This document shows positions 1-8,452 of a stretch of DNA of 64,000 nucleotides, in pieces. A model generated the notes under the pieces. The model saw only the letters and a list, made by a program, of their open reading frames with translations, was not told the origin of the DNA and searched no databases. A program made the translations under genes and the position numbers. Origin of the DNA: Oceanospirillum multiglobuliferum (GTDB lineage: Bacteria > Pseudomonadota > Gammaproteobacteria > Pseudomonadales > Halomonadaceae); contig NZ_FUXG01000003.1 in assembly GCF_900167095.1 (NCBI RefSeq), positions 152,656 to 216,655 on the forward strand, written 5' to 3'. Each line of letters begins with the position of its first letter. Position 1 is the first letter of the stretch.

Positions 1-1
1 A

Positions 2-1072
2 ATCAGTAAAACCCTTATGATTGCTATATTGGCGCAATGGTTAGGAAAGGATCGGTCAACAGCAATTCGTACAGGTTTAGTACTGGCACAAGGGGGGGAG
101 TTTGGTTTTGCGCTACTGACCTTAGCTTCTGCAAATCATTTGTTAGAGCCAGAAGCTGTCAGTCTAGTGGTTGCTATCATTGTTGTCAGTATTGGTGTTA
201 CGCCAGTATTAATTCGTTATAACGCTCAAATTTGTCAGCGTTTGCTACCTAACAAACCTTATGAAGCCCCTATTCCTCACTCAACAGAAGAGCTGGCAGA
301 GGCCACTTCAGAACTGCATGATCATATTATTATTTGTGGTTTTGGTCGGGTTGGACAAACAGTGGCGCGCTTTATGCGTAAAGAAAACCTGCCTGTTTTA
401 GCCTTAGACAATGATCCCGTGCGAGTTAATGAAGCTACTATTGGGGGAGAATTGATTTTTTATGGTGATGCCAGCAGCCACAAATTATTAATGGCGGTTG
501 GTTTAGATCGTGCCAAGCTTGTGGTCATTACCGTGAATAAAAATGACGACTCTATGAGTATTTTACACAGTATTCGCACACATAACGCCACGGTGCCAAT
601 AGTGGTAAGAACGCAAGACGACAGCAAACTGAGTGAATTAAAAGCAGCAGGGGCAACTGAGGTTATTCCTGAAGCACTGGAGGGTAGTTTAATGCTGGTC
701 ACCCATGTGATGACGCAGATGCAAATTCCTTTCCGGCGTATTGCCAAAATGGTGCAAACTGCCCGCGAAGAGCGCTATCAACTGCTGCATGGTTATTTCC
801 ATGGTGCACAGTCACAACTGTTAGATAAGTCAGGTAATCCTTTGATTAGACTACACCCTGTGAAAATCAGTGATACTTGCTATGCTCGTGGTAAAACTGT
901 TAGAGAAATCAACCTGATACAGGCGCAGGTCAGTATTCAATCAGTACACAGAGGCGATAATGAAATTGTAATGCCAGAGGATGATTTTATCCTAGAAAGT
1001 GGCGATACCTTGTTGCTGCAAGGGATGTCTGATCATATCGAACAGGCAGAGTCGCGCTTATTTGGTGGCTAG
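2..1072 (+). CDS. KefB/KefC-type K+/H+ antiporter, C-terminal part (5' end outside window)
   Basis: Inner-membrane monovalent cation:proton antiporter of the CPA2 family, which extrudes K+ in exchange for H+ under cytosolic control. The frame is open from base 2 to a stop at 1070-1072, so the N-terminal transmembrane part lies upstream. The first ~75 visible residues are the last membrane helices, including the family motif LAQGGEFGFALL. An RCK/TrkA-N nucleotide-binding domain follows, with GFGRVG near visible residue 108, and then a TrkA-C-like domain to the end. The RCK domain normally binds NAD(H), with glutathione adducts as regulators in KefB/C. The symbol is withheld because kefB and kefC cannot be separated from this part. 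Confidence 0.9.
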   Translation: MSKTLMIAILAQWLGKDRSTAIRTGLVLAQGGEFGFALLTLASANHLLEPEAVSLVVAIIVVSIGVTPVLIRYNAQICQRLLPNKPYEAPIPHSTEELAEATSELHDHIIICGFGRVGQTVARFMRKENLPVLALDNDPVRVNEATIGGELIFYGDASSHKLLMAVGLDRAKLVVITVNKNDDSMSILHSIRTHNATVPIVVRTQDDSKLSELKAAGATEVIPEALEGSLMLVTHVMTQMQIPFRRIAKMVQTAREERYQLLHGYFHGAQSQLLDKSGNPLIRLHPVKISDTCYARGKTVREINLIQAQVSIQSVHRGDNEIVMPEDDFILESGDTLLLQGMSDHIEQAESRLFGG

Positions 1073-1163
1073 CTGGTGCCGACATAATAAAACGCTACAT
1101 TGGCTAGTGAGCGATCTTGTTATACTAAGAACAAGAACAGTACAGAACGTATAGGAGAGAGCC

Positions 1164-1445
1164 ATGTTATTTCAAAATGTTCAAAACTATTACGAAAAGT
1201 TAGTCTTTGACGAGCTGGTAAAGCGTGGCTTTATGTTAGGCTATGAAGAGGGATATGTTGAAGATATCGCTTGTATTGCTTTGAATAACTTGCCCTGCCA
1301 ATACATTCGCTTTGAGGTGGATATGGGCTTTTTCCTGTCCAGTGAAGACTATCAGCTAATGCGTAGCCAAGTATCACAGGCTTTAGATGAGGCTATTTTG
1401 TTTATCAACGAAAAAATCAAGCAGCCCAGAATAGAGCACGAGTAA
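1164..1445 (+). CDS. ComFB-family (late competence development) protein
   Basis: Small cytosolic protein of 93 residues matching the ComFB family: an NYYEKLVFDEL start, then EDIACIALNNLPCQYIR, the family's D-x-ACLALN-LPPRY-like signature. ComFB proteins are small and helical, and some members bind cyclic dinucleotides; the role in gammaproteobacteria is not settled. The ATG is preceded by AGGAGAG at good spacing. The gene stands alone between the antiporter gene and a strong terminator, so it may be co-transcribed with the former. The family call comes from motif recognition only. Confidence 0.75.
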   Translation: MLFQNVQNYYEKLVFDELVKRGFMLGYEEGYVEDIACIALNNLPCQYIRFEVDMGFFLSSEDYQLMRSQVSQALDEAILFINEKIKQPRIEHE

Positions 1446-1453
1446 AACATGAT

Positions 1454-1485
1454 AAAAGGTTAACAGTCTCGTTAACCTTTTTTTT
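1454..1485 (+). terminator. Rho-independent terminator after the comFB-like gene
   Basis: An inverted repeat, AAAAGGTTAAC and GTTAACCTTTT, around the loop AGTCTC is followed by a run of T. Its left arm begins with A residues, so it may also stop hslO transcripts arriving on the minus strand. Confidence 0.85.
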
Positions 1486-1521
1486 GAGTATATATCACCC
1501 TAAAGCGGAGTGTATTTTTGT

Positions 1522-2394
1522 TTAATGAACTACAGGTGGCGGTGCTTGTGGATCATCAAATAGTTGCTCGATATCTGCCGCTGAAAACTCGTAAACGCTA
1601 TTGCAGAATTGGCACTGACTTTCGATTTTGCCGTGCTCAGCAATAGCTTCGTTTAAACCCTCTTTACCCACACTGATCAGTGCATTTTTTACACGCTCAA
1701 CTGAGCAAGTGCACTTGAACTGTAGGGTTTTCAGATCAAATAAACGCACAGCTTCTTGGTGATATAGGCGGTGTAATAACGCTTCGTTGTCTAAGGTCAG
1801 CAGCTCTTCATTAGACAGCGTATCTGCCAGCATAATACTGCGGTCCCATGCATCTTGATCGGCTTCTGTGCGGTCTGACGGTAATGCTTGTAACATAAAG
1901 CCTGCCGTATTTTGGCTATCGGTTGCTAACCAAATACGCGTGGGTAGTTGCTCAGACTGTTCAAAATATTGCTCTAGGCAATGGGCCAATGTTTGGCCTT
2001 CTAATGACACTATGCCTTGATAGCGCTTGCCGTCTTTCGGCTCAATGGTGATGATCAACTGACCATCGCCCATCAGTTGCTGTAGATTCTCAGCCCCAGA
2101 AACATCTCCTTCCCAGCGTGCCACGCCTCGTAGGTCGCCGTTAGAGTTTGACTCAGCAACGAGCAGGCTACAATTGCCGTTTCCCCGAGCTTGAAGCGAT
2201 AAAACCCCTTCAATTTTGACCGTGGCGGTTAAGAGTGCAATCGCAGTGAGCATTTCACCCAATTGCTTTTGAATGGCTTCGGGGTAGTTATGGTTTTCAA
2301 GCACTTTTTGGTAACTGGCTTGTAGATGAACAATTTCGCCACGCACAGGGCTGTTGTCGATTAAAAAGCGTTGAATGGTATCAAGTTGAGTCAT
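1522..2394 (-). CDS. hslO: Hsp33 redox-regulated holdase chaperone
   Basis: Cytosolic chaperone activated by oxidative unfolding, which holds unfolding proteins during oxidant plus heat stress. At 290 residues it has the normal family length. The four zinc-binding cysteines are present near the C-terminus as CTC (in KCTCSVERV) and CQFC, the CxC...CxxC redox switch. I place the start at the ATG at 2394 rather than the TTG two codons upstream (TTG ACC ATG). It is the last gene of a yrfG-hslR-hslO cluster, the same grouping as in Escherichia coli. Confidence 0.95.
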   Translation of the reverse strand: MTQLDTIQRFLIDNSPVRGEIVHLQASYQKVLENHNYPEAIQKQLGEMLTAIALLTATVKIEGVLSLQARGNGNCSLLVAESNSNGDLRGVARWEGDVSGAENLQQLMGDGQLIITIEPKDGKRYQGIVSLEGQTLAHCLEQYFEQSEQLPTRIWLATDSQNTAGFMLQALPSDRTEADQDAWDRSIMLADTLSNEELLTLDNEALLHRLYHQEAVRLFDLKTLQFKCTCSVERVKNALISVGKEGLNEAIAEHGKIESQCQFCNSVYEFSAADIEQLFDDPQAPPPVVH

Positions 2395-2481
2395 GGTCAA
2401 ATTCTATGTCAGTGTTAAGCAAGGGTGCCAAAATGAGCTGAGCATGCTGTTGATCGCTCTGATTGGATCTTATCGTTCAGT

Positions 2482-2874
2482 TTACTCTGTTTCGATACGT
2501 TTAAAGCGGTGAATCATACGGCGGTCTTTTTTATTTGGCCTATGATCTGGTGCATCACTACGCATCAGTTTGCGTTTTTCCGCTTCTAACATCCTTTTTT
2601 TGATGCTGTCCTCTGTTTCTTTGTATAGCAACTGTGCTTCTGGTGCGCCTTTTCTTTGATCAGAAACGATTAAAATTTCAACGGTTTTGATATCCCAGCC
2701 TGTTGGTATTTTCAGCATAGCACCCACTTCGGCAAGCTTACTGCTTTTACAGCTGGTACCGTTAAACTCAATTTTACCGCCTTCAATGGCTTGTTTGGCG
2801 AGGGCGCGAGTTTTAAAAAAACGGGCGGCCCATAACCACTTATCTAAACGTACTTTTTCGGCTACGGCTGTCAT
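2482..2874 (-). CDS. hslR: Hsp15, S4-domain ribosome-associated heat-shock protein
   Basis: RNA-binding protein that recognises free 50S subunits carrying a nascent chain and helps recycle stalled ribosomes. The 130 residues open with an S4 domain (VRLDKWLWAARFFKTRALAK, then IEGGKIEFNG), followed by the basic C-terminal tail typical of Hsp15 (KRKLMR...RPNKKDRRMIHRFKR). It lies between yrfG and hslO on the same strand, which supports the call and a shared heat-shock transcript. Confidence 0.95.
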   Translation of the reverse strand: MTAVAEKVRLDKWLWAARFFKTRALAKQAIEGGKIEFNGTSCKSSKLAEVGAMLKIPTGWDIKTVEILIVSDQRKGAPEAQLLYKETEDSIKKRMLEAEKRKLMRSDAPDHRPNKKDRRMIHRFKRIETE

Positions 2875-2924
2875 TGGAATTGGTCTAACTCTTTATAATC
2901 TCAAAGTAATCAATGCTTACTTAG

Positions 2925-3611
2925 TTATTTGGGTGTCATTTGTTTGAATTGTTGCACACCAGGATAACGGGTCAAACTGCGTTCAGGTGATTGCATGTCT
3001 GGCTGCAATATAGTGTAGAGATATTGAATGCCAAACGCCTGTGCAGAGTCTAGCACCTCTTCATTATCGTCAATAAGTAAGGTACGAGCAGGGTCATAGG
3101 GTACTTGTTTTTGTAGCGCCTGCCAGAACTCTGGCTCTTCCTTGGCGATCCCCAAATCAGCAGAGCTGACAATTTGATCAACGTATTGATCAAGTCCTGT
3201 TGCGGGTAACTTCAAGCCTAAACTGTGGCGGTCAGCGTTGGTGGCTAGAATCACTTGGGCTTTGTGTTGTTGTAAAAACTGCAACAAATGCTCCGCATCA
3301 CTACGAAAGCCGATTAGGTGCTGTACTTCTCGTTTTAAGGCAACAATGTCAAGTTGAAAGCGCTCTGCCCAGTACTCCAAACTATACCAGTTCAACGTAC
3401 CTTGCTGGCTGGTGATAGCGGTAATGACATGATCACGGGCTGAGCTTTCGTCTAGCTGATGCAGTTGAGCATAGCGTTTGGGCAAGTGTTGCAACCAGAA
3501 GTGGCTGTCAAAATGCAGGTCTAGCAAGGTGCCGTCCATATCAAGTAGCACGGTATCAATCTGCGCCCAATCTGGAACAGGTAAATCGGTGTTGTTGGGG
3601 GTGCTTGTCAT
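2925..3611 (-). CDS. yrfG: HAD-superfamily hydrolase, GMP/IMP nucleotidase YrfG type
   Basis: Cytosolic phosphatase of the haloacid dehalogenase superfamily; the E. coli homologue dephosphorylates purine nucleoside monophosphates. Motif I is LLDMDGTLLDL (nucleophile and acid/base aspartates near residues 25-27), motif II is ILATNAD, and motif IV is TLLIDDNEEVL. About 228 residues, as expected. I choose the ATG at 3611; a TTG two codons upstream is in frame. It is the first gene of the yrfG-hslR-hslO cluster, diverging from the dct operon across a 540-base gap. Confidence 0.9.
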   Translation of the reverse strand: MTSTPNNTDLPVPDWAQIDTVLLDMDGTLLDLHFDSHFWLQHLPKRYAQLHQLDESSARDHVITAITSQQGTLNWYSLEYWAERFQLDIVALKREVQHLIGFRSDAEHLLQFLQQHKAQVILATNADRHSLGLKLPATGLDQYVDQIVSSADLGIAKEEPEFWQALQKQVPYDPARTLLIDDNEEVLDSAQAFGIQYLYTILQPDMQSPERSLTRYPGVQQFKQMTPK

Positions 3612-3723
3612 GGTCAATATCTACTTTAGAACGGCGAGCTAAGATCAGCTCGAGGGATGATTAGACTAAATGTGGGGGGATTCTCGCGCTTTTCAAGTCG
3701 CGCTGAATACTCTTATGCGAGGT

Positions 3724-3741
3724 TGTGTGAATTGTCGCACA
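3724..3741. promoter_or_regulatory. Imperfect palindromic operator-like site upstream of dctPQM
   Basis: TGTGTGAATTGTCGCACA is an 18-base imperfect dyad of the form TGTGYGA-N4-TCGCACA. It shares its half-sites with the perfect palindrome at 3906-3925. Such TGTGCG...CGCACA dyads resemble the upstream activating sites bound by the NtrC-type activator DctD in front of dicarboxylate transport genes. Assignment to DctD is inference, since no dctB/dctD gene lies in this window. Confidence 0.5.
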
Positions 3742-3905
3742 TTGTCTTATTGGTGGTTGACCTATTAGGTCAAACTTTACCCAAAGATAAGGTTACCTGT
3801 AGATAACATACGCCGATATAAACAAATTACGACCAGAATATTGCGACTTAGGTCTAAAGTGCAGGTGCAATATGTGGGTGATATTACCCTCTGTGTTTCG
3901 GTGGG

Positions 3906-3925
3906 TTGTGCGAATATTCGCACAA
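3906..3925. promoter_or_regulatory. Perfect 20-base palindrome, probable activator site for dctPQM
   Basis: TTGTGCGAATATTCGCACAA is a perfect palindrome in the gap between yrfG and dctP. It lies about 143 bases upstream of the -24/-12 promoter, the distance range of sigma-54 enhancer sites. A weaker copy sits about 183 bases further upstream. The rest of the 3612-4067 gap is AT-rich, with no gene that I can see; an IHF-bent enhancer-promoter spacer would look like this. Confidence 0.6.
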
Positions 3926-4067
3926 TATTCAAGATGTAGAAATTAATAATTCCGCTGTTAAATATTATTTATTTCTATTTAAAACAATAGGTTGTATGTT
4001 TTTTTATGGATTTTTAGTTTCTGGCATCAATCTTGTTATAACTATATTGTGACAGCCTTTAAGTCAT

Positions 4068-4084
4068 TTGGGCTGGCCTTTGCA
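4068..4084 (+). promoter_or_regulatory. Sigma-54 (-24/-12) promoter of dctPQM
   Basis: TTGGGCTGGCCTTTGCA matches the sigma-54 consensus YTGGCACGrNNNTTGCW at the invariant GG (-24), GC (-12) and TTGCA, with exact spacing; only the CAC of the first block deviates. It lies 70 bases before the dctP ATG. With the palindromic sites upstream, this indicates enhancer-dependent, probably substrate-induced, expression. Confidence 0.7.
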
Positions 4085-4153
4085 TTGAGGCCGTCGATTC
4101 GGCGGCCATTTTTTCAGCATTTAAATAAAAATAACTCAGTAGGAGTCGGATCA

Positions 4154-5140
4154 ATGCGTTCACTGACTAAAGCCGTAACACTTGCGGCACTTATGTTTGC
4201 TGGTGCTACTACCGCAATCGCAGCCCCTGTAACCATTAAGTTTGCACACGTGGTGGCTGAAAATACCCCTAAAGGTCAGATGGCTCTGAAGTTTAAAGAG
4301 CTGGCTGAACAACGTCTGCCAGGTAAAGTGAACATTGAGGTTTACCCTAACTCGCAGTTGTTTGGTGACGATAAAGTATTAGAAGCGATGCTGCTAGGTG
4401 ATGTACAACTGGCTGCGCCTTCACTGTCAAAGTTCCAGAAATATACCCCTGAACTACAAGTGTTCGACCTGCCTTTCCTATTCAAAGACATGGACGCTGT
4501 AGATCGCTTCCAGCAAGGGCCTGTGGGCCAGAAACTGCTGACCTCCTTGAACAAGCGCGGTCTGTTGGGCTTAGGTTATATTCATAACGGCATGAAGCAA
4601 ATGTCTGCGAATAAGCCGTTGCGTGTACCTGCCGATGCGGGTGGTCTTAAGTTCCGTGTGATGACCTCTGATGTGCTAGTTGCTCAGTTTGAGTCTATTG
4701 ACGCAATTCCTCTGAAGAAGCCATTTTCAGAAGTATTTACGTTACTACAAACCAAAGCCATTGATGGTGCTGAGAACCCTTGGTCAAACATCTATTCAAA
4801 GAAATTCTTTGAGGTGCAAGACTATATCACCGAAACCAACCACGGTGTCCTAGATTACATGGTGGTGACCTCTGCACGTTTCTGGAAGAGCCTACCTGAT
4901 AATGTGCGCACTGAGCTAAAAGGTGCGATGGACGAAGCCATTGCTTTTGGTAACAAAGTGTCTGATGAGAAAGCGATGAGTGACCGTCAGCGCATTATCG
5001 ACTCACGCCGTTCTACAGTGATTGAAATCACTGAAGCAGAGCGTCAGCAGTGGGTTGATGCAATGAAGCCAGTTTGGAAGCAATTCGAGCGTAAGATCGG
5101 TAAAGATATTATCGAAGCGGCTGTTCAAGCGAACAAATAA
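4154..5140 (+). CDS. dctP: TRAP transporter C4-dicarboxylate-binding protein DctP
   Basis: Periplasmic solute receptor of a tripartite ATP-independent transporter, delivering substrate (C4-dicarboxylates in characterised relatives) to the DctQM membrane complex. The 328 residues begin with a signal peptide cleaved around AIA-AP (residues ~24-26), followed by the family features IKFAHVVAENTPKG, LPFLF and a conserved ENPWSNIYSKKF. An in-frame extension to about 3992 exists, but the ATG at 4154 has the Shine-Dalgarno TAGGAG and starts exactly at the signal peptide. First gene of dctP-dctQ-dctM, behind a sigma-54 promoter. Succinate, fumarate or malate as substrate is inferred from family similarity. 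Confidence 0.93.
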   Translation: MRSLTKAVTLAALMFAGATTAIAAPVTIKFAHVVAENTPKGQMALKFKELAEQRLPGKVNIEVYPNSQLFGDDKVLEAMLLGDVQLAAPSLSKFQKYTPELQVFDLPFLFKDMDAVDRFQQGPVGQKLLTSLNKRGLLGLGYIHNGMKQMSANKPLRVPADAGGLKFRVMTSDVLVAQFESIDAIPLKKPFSEVFTLLQTKAIDGAENPWSNIYSKKFFEVQDYITETNHGVLDYMVVTSARFWKSLPDNVRTELKGAMDEAIAFGNKVSDEKAMSDRQRIIDSRRSTVIEITEAERQQWVDAMKPVWKQFERKIGKDIIEAAVQANK

Positions 5141-5146
5141 GCTGCC

Positions 5147-5184
5147 AAAGCAGGGCTTCGGCTCAGTACTGAAGCCCTGCTTTT
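5147..5184 (+). terminator. Hairpin between dctP and dctQ (partial terminator)
   Basis: A 13-base stem (AAAGCAGGGCTTC / GAAGCCCTGCTTT) ending in TTTT lies seven bases after the dctP stop. In binding-protein operons such hairpins protect the upstream mRNA and reduce downstream expression, giving excess receptor over permease. Confidence 0.8.
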
Positions 5185-5368
5185 AATCTGAAGTCATCTA
5201 TTTCCCACATCAACTCTGGCTCAATTTCGTAAAGAAGTTCTGATAGACACTGAGCCAATCAATTTAGTCTGACCAGCACCCTAAAGGTTTGCTGAAGACA
5301 GGATTAGATTGATTGGGGTGAGTGCCTATCAACGCGCCAGCTCATTCATAAACGATGAGAGTTTTATC

Positions 5369-5947
5369 ATGCTTTTACGTTTTATTCACAAGCTTGAAGA
5401 AAACATTGTTGCCTTTCTATTGGTCGCCATAACGCTGATGGTGTTCATGGAAGTGGTGATGCGCTTTGTTTTTAACTCTGGTGTGACTTGGATACAAGAA
5501 GCCACGCTGTATACCTCTGCATGGTTTGTATTGTTTGGTGCCTCTTACGGTGTGCGTATTGGTGCCCACATCGGTGTGGATGTTTTGGTGAAGCTGTTGC
5601 CCGATCCTCTACGTCGTGTGGCGGGCTTAATTGCCATTGCGTTGTGTTTTGTGTACTGCGCGCTATTTCTTTTAGGTTCTTGGGATTATCTAGAGCTGAT
5701 GTACATGATTGGCATCGAAATGGAGGATCTGCCGATCCCAAAATGGATGGCGCTGATGATCATGCCGATTGGTTTTGTGTTGCTTGTGATTCGTTTTGCT
5801 GAACTAGGCTGGGGGATCTTAACGGGGCAGAAAGATGGTTTCCATCTGGCTGACGAAGGCAAAGAAAGTATGCACCTTGCAGAAGAACTGGCCAAAGAAA
5901 ATGCCAACAAAGACAGCAGCGCAAACAACACAGGAGCAAGCAAATGA
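5369..5947 (+). CDS. dctQ: TRAP transporter small permease DctQ
   Basis: Small integral membrane subunit of the TRAP transporter, with four predicted transmembrane helices spread over residues ~10-165 and a hydrophilic, charged C-terminal tail. The family pattern of a conserved tryptophan and glutamate after helix 1 (VTWIQEATLYTSAWFVLFGA) and GAHIGVDVLVKLLP is visible. I place the start at the ATG at 5369 (GAGAG seven bases upstream) rather than an in-frame TTG at 5309. It overlaps dctM by ATGA, so the two permease genes are translationally coupled. Confidence 0.92.
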   Translation: MLLRFIHKLEENIVAFLLVAITLMVFMEVVMRFVFNSGVTWIQEATLYTSAWFVLFGASYGVRIGAHIGVDVLVKLLPDPLRRVAGLIAIALCFVYCALFLLGSWDYLELMYMIGIEMEDLPIPKWMALMIMPIGFVLLVIRFAELGWGILTGQKDGFHLADEGKESMHLAEELAKENANKDSSANNTGASK

Positions 5948-7341
5948 CTATCGCCGTTTTATTTATGATTTTGTTTGGCTGTATCTTTTTAGGTATGCCA
6001 ATTGCTGTCGCGCTGGGGCTGTCCAGTGTGGGTACGATTTTGCTGTTCTCTGATGACTCTTTAGCGTCTATCGCGCTGAAACTATTTGAGGCGCTTTCTC
6101 ATCACTATACGCTGTTAGCAATTCCATTTTTTATTTTATCCTCTGCCTTTTTATCAACAGGCGGTGTGGCGAAACGTTTAATTAACTTTGCTGTAGACAG
6201 TATCGGTCACGTTAAAGGTGGCCTAGCAATGGCATCGGTGATGGCTTGTATGTTGTTTGCGGCGGTGTCAGGCTCATCTCCTGCAACTGTAGCGGCCATT
6301 GGTACTATCGTGATTGCAGGTATGGTGCGTGCAGGTTATCCCGAAAGCTTTGCGGCAGGCGTAATTGCTAATGCAGGTACTTTGGGTATTTTGATTCCGC
6401 CTTCCATTGTGATGCTGGTGTACTCAGCGGCAACGGAAGTGTCTGCTTCTCGTATGTTTATGGCAGGTATGATTCCGGGTCTGATGATGGGTGGTATCTT
6501 AATGATCGCTATCTATATTGTTGCGCGGATTAAGAACTTTCCTGCACAACCTTTCCCCGGTTTTGGCCAACTGTTCCGCTCAGGTGCCATTGCCATGGGC
6601 GGCTTGATGTTGATTGTGATTGTACTGGGGTCTATTTACGGTGGTATTGCCAGCCCAACAGAAGCAGCAGCGGTAGCAGCAGTATACGCATTCTTAGTGG
6701 CGGTATTTGGCTATCGAGACATGGGGCCATTGAAAGACAAACCTTGGCGTTATGAAAATGAAAATATAGCCAGTTGCATAGCGCGAAATATTGGTCAGAT
6801 CTCGGTTGGTTTACCTAAGTCATTCTTTGATGACGAGGTGCGTAAAGTTGTATTGGACGCGGCCAAAGTGTCACTGATGCTGCTGTTTATTATCGCCAAC
6901 GCCATGCTATTCGCACATGTTTTAACCACGGAGCGTATTCCGCACACCATCGCTGAAGCCATCATTGGTTGGGGCTTGCCAGCTTGGGGCTTCTTGATTG
7001 TAGTGAATATTCTGCTGTTAATGGCGGGTAACTTTATGGAGCCATCGGCAATTCTGCTGATTATGGCACCGATTTTGTTCCCAATTGCCACTCAACTGGG
7101 TATTGATCCTATTCACCTAGGTATCATCATGGTGGTGAATATGGAGATCGGTATGTTAACGCCGCCCGTTGGACTTAACCTATTTGTGACCGCAGGTATC
7201 ACAGGTCGCAGCATGATTTGGGTGATTAAAGCAGCGTTGCCTTGGTTAAGTTTACTATTGGGCTTCTTAATTCTAATCACCTATGTACCGCAGATCTCTC
7301 TGTTCCTGCCCGAACTGATTGATAGCATGAATGGTTACTAG
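5944..7341 (+). CDS. dctM: TRAP transporter large permease DctM
   Basis: Large membrane subunit that catalyses Na+-coupled dicarboxylate translocation. At 465 residues it is mostly hydrophobic, with the DctM features GMPIAVALGLSS near the N-terminus, SGSSPATVAAIGTI near residue 105, ILIPPSIVMLVY near 150 and GMLTPPVGLNLFV near 400. The loop around residues 255-300, with a charged insert, is somewhat long compared with short DctM proteins. It starts inside the dctQ stop (ATGA) and is followed by a strong terminator, closing the operon. Confidence 0.94.
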   Translation: MTIAVLFMILFGCIFLGMPIAVALGLSSVGTILLFSDDSLASIALKLFEALSHHYTLLAIPFFILSSAFLSTGGVAKRLINFAVDSIGHVKGGLAMASVMACMLFAAVSGSSPATVAAIGTIVIAGMVRAGYPESFAAGVIANAGTLGILIPPSIVMLVYSAATEVSASRMFMAGMIPGLMMGGILMIAIYIVARIKNFPAQPFPGFGQLFRSGAIAMGGLMLIVIVLGSIYGGIASPTEAAAVAAVYAFLVAVFGYRDMGPLKDKPWRYENENIASCIARNIGQISVGLPKSFFDDEVRKVVLDAAKVSLMLLFIIANAMLFAHVLTTERIPHTIAEAIIGWGLPAWGFLIVVNILLLMAGNFMEPSAILLIMAPILFPIATQLGIDPIHLGIIMVVNMEIGMLTPPVGLNLFVTAGITGRSMIWVIKAALPWLSLLLGFLILITYVPQISLFLPELIDSMNGY

Positions 7342-7394
7342 ATAGATTAGATACTTATCTTAACTTGGGATTTTACTTTCGCCCTTGATCCTTT

Positions 7395-7418
7395 GCCCCG
7401 CGTTTGCGGGGCTTTTTT
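7395..7418 (+). terminator. Rho-independent terminator of dctPQM
   Basis: GCCCCGC, loop GTTT, GCGGGGC and six T residues: a compact classical terminator 54 bases after dctM, between convergent genes. Confidence 0.9.
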
Positions 7419-7459
7419 GTAGGCTTGTTGGTCTAAAAATGCTTAGTTCAACTCTAAAC

Positions 7460-8155
7460 TTAGATACCTAGATCATTCATCAAATCATCATGATCACTAT
7501 TGGCTGTTGATTCATTTTTGCTGCTGCTAGATTGTTGGCTGCTTTCAGCAAAAATATCGTCTGGACTTTCCAACTCGGTTTCATCAAAGTCATGCAGCTT
7601 GATGAACTCAGTCTTATCCATCGACAGCTCAAGATAAAATATATTGTTAGATTCAGTATTGAATGTCACTCGGCGTGATTGAGGTTGATCTAGAGTGGTG
7701 TTGACGGAGATCTGTACTTGCTTGTTAATCGCCATCATTTTTGGCTGACTCTGGGTGATAGAGGTTTTCAGCTGATGACGGACTTTATTGGTAAAGTGTC
7801 CAACAATCTGGTTCATGATTTCACCCATCACATTTCCCACCTCATCAGCAGTATGGAACTGTGCAAGTTCGTTTTCAGGCATCCCCATATTGAGCAAGTA
7901 GGTGCGATAAATTTCCATCGCTGACTCTGCGGTAAAGTTAATGATCACCAAACCTGAGAAACCACCATCAAATAGCACAAAACAGCCAATGTCAGGTCTT
8001 AAGCAGGTCTTGTTGATTTTCTGCACCATAGGAGAATAATTGACCTGATCATTCCCTGTATTGCTCAATACTTCTGTAACAGAGTGACAAAGAATCAGTA
8101 GCACTTCTTCTGTCGTAATGGTGCTGGAGCGTCTGGCGGTAGCAAGCTTAGTCAC
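7460..8155 (-). CDS. DUF3334-family protein, CheX/CheC-like
   Basis: Cytosolic protein of 231 residues that I recognise as DUF3334, a gammaproteobacterial family of unknown function. The core DEVGNVMGEIMNQIVGHFT (residues ~105-123) resembles the E-x-x-N helix of CheX/CheC/FliY phosphatases, which dephosphorylate CheY-P, so a CheX-like fold is likely; activity is not shown. The N-terminal part reads ITTEEVLLILCHSVTEVLS, and the last ~45 residues are acidic and serine-rich, probably disordered. The start is GTG at 8155 with AGAGG upstream. It stands alone, convergent with dctM. Confidence 0.75.
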   Translation of the reverse strand: MTKLATARRSSTITTEEVLLILCHSVTEVLSNTGNDQVNYSPMVQKINKTCLRPDIGCFVLFDGGFSGLVIINFTAESAMEIYRTYLLNMGMPENELAQFHTADEVGNVMGEIMNQIVGHFTNKVRHQLKTSITQSQPKMMAINKQVQISVNTTLDQPQSRRVTFNTESNNIFYLELSMDKTEFIKLHDFDETELESPDDIFAESSQQSSSSKNESTANSDHDDLMNDLGI

Positions 8156-8452
8156 GATAAACCTCTTGTTCTAATTCTAACTTTAATATTCATGATCAAT
8201 GAATCTTACTCACTTTTTCCCCTAATTTACATGGGGTCTATCACTTCCATGGTTTTAGGCTGTCTTATTCAGGCAGTAAATAGGTCTATGGAATCCAGCT
8301 GATGGCCAGTAGCTTTGGTCAATAGAGCCAGTCAAAAAATCAATCATCACATTGACAATCAACTGCGCGATGTTAAGGCTAACTCTGCTAAGATTAACAG
8401 TCTCCAGCAATCGTGTGGATTGCTAAGGATTTACCTAAGGCTAGGATTTATT

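Noticed and set aside
4089-4115. GGCCG...CGGCC hairpin plus T run before dctP as a terminator or riboswitch
   Set aside because: The predicted sigma-54 start (about 4095) falls inside the hairpin, so it would not be fully transcribed.
3992-4153. N-terminal extension of DctP
   Set aside because: It would read through the sigma-54 promoter and place 54 residues before a perfect signal peptide.
8315-8452. Longer start for YehS
   Set aside because: No family similarity and no ribosome-binding site; the TTG at 8453 fits both.
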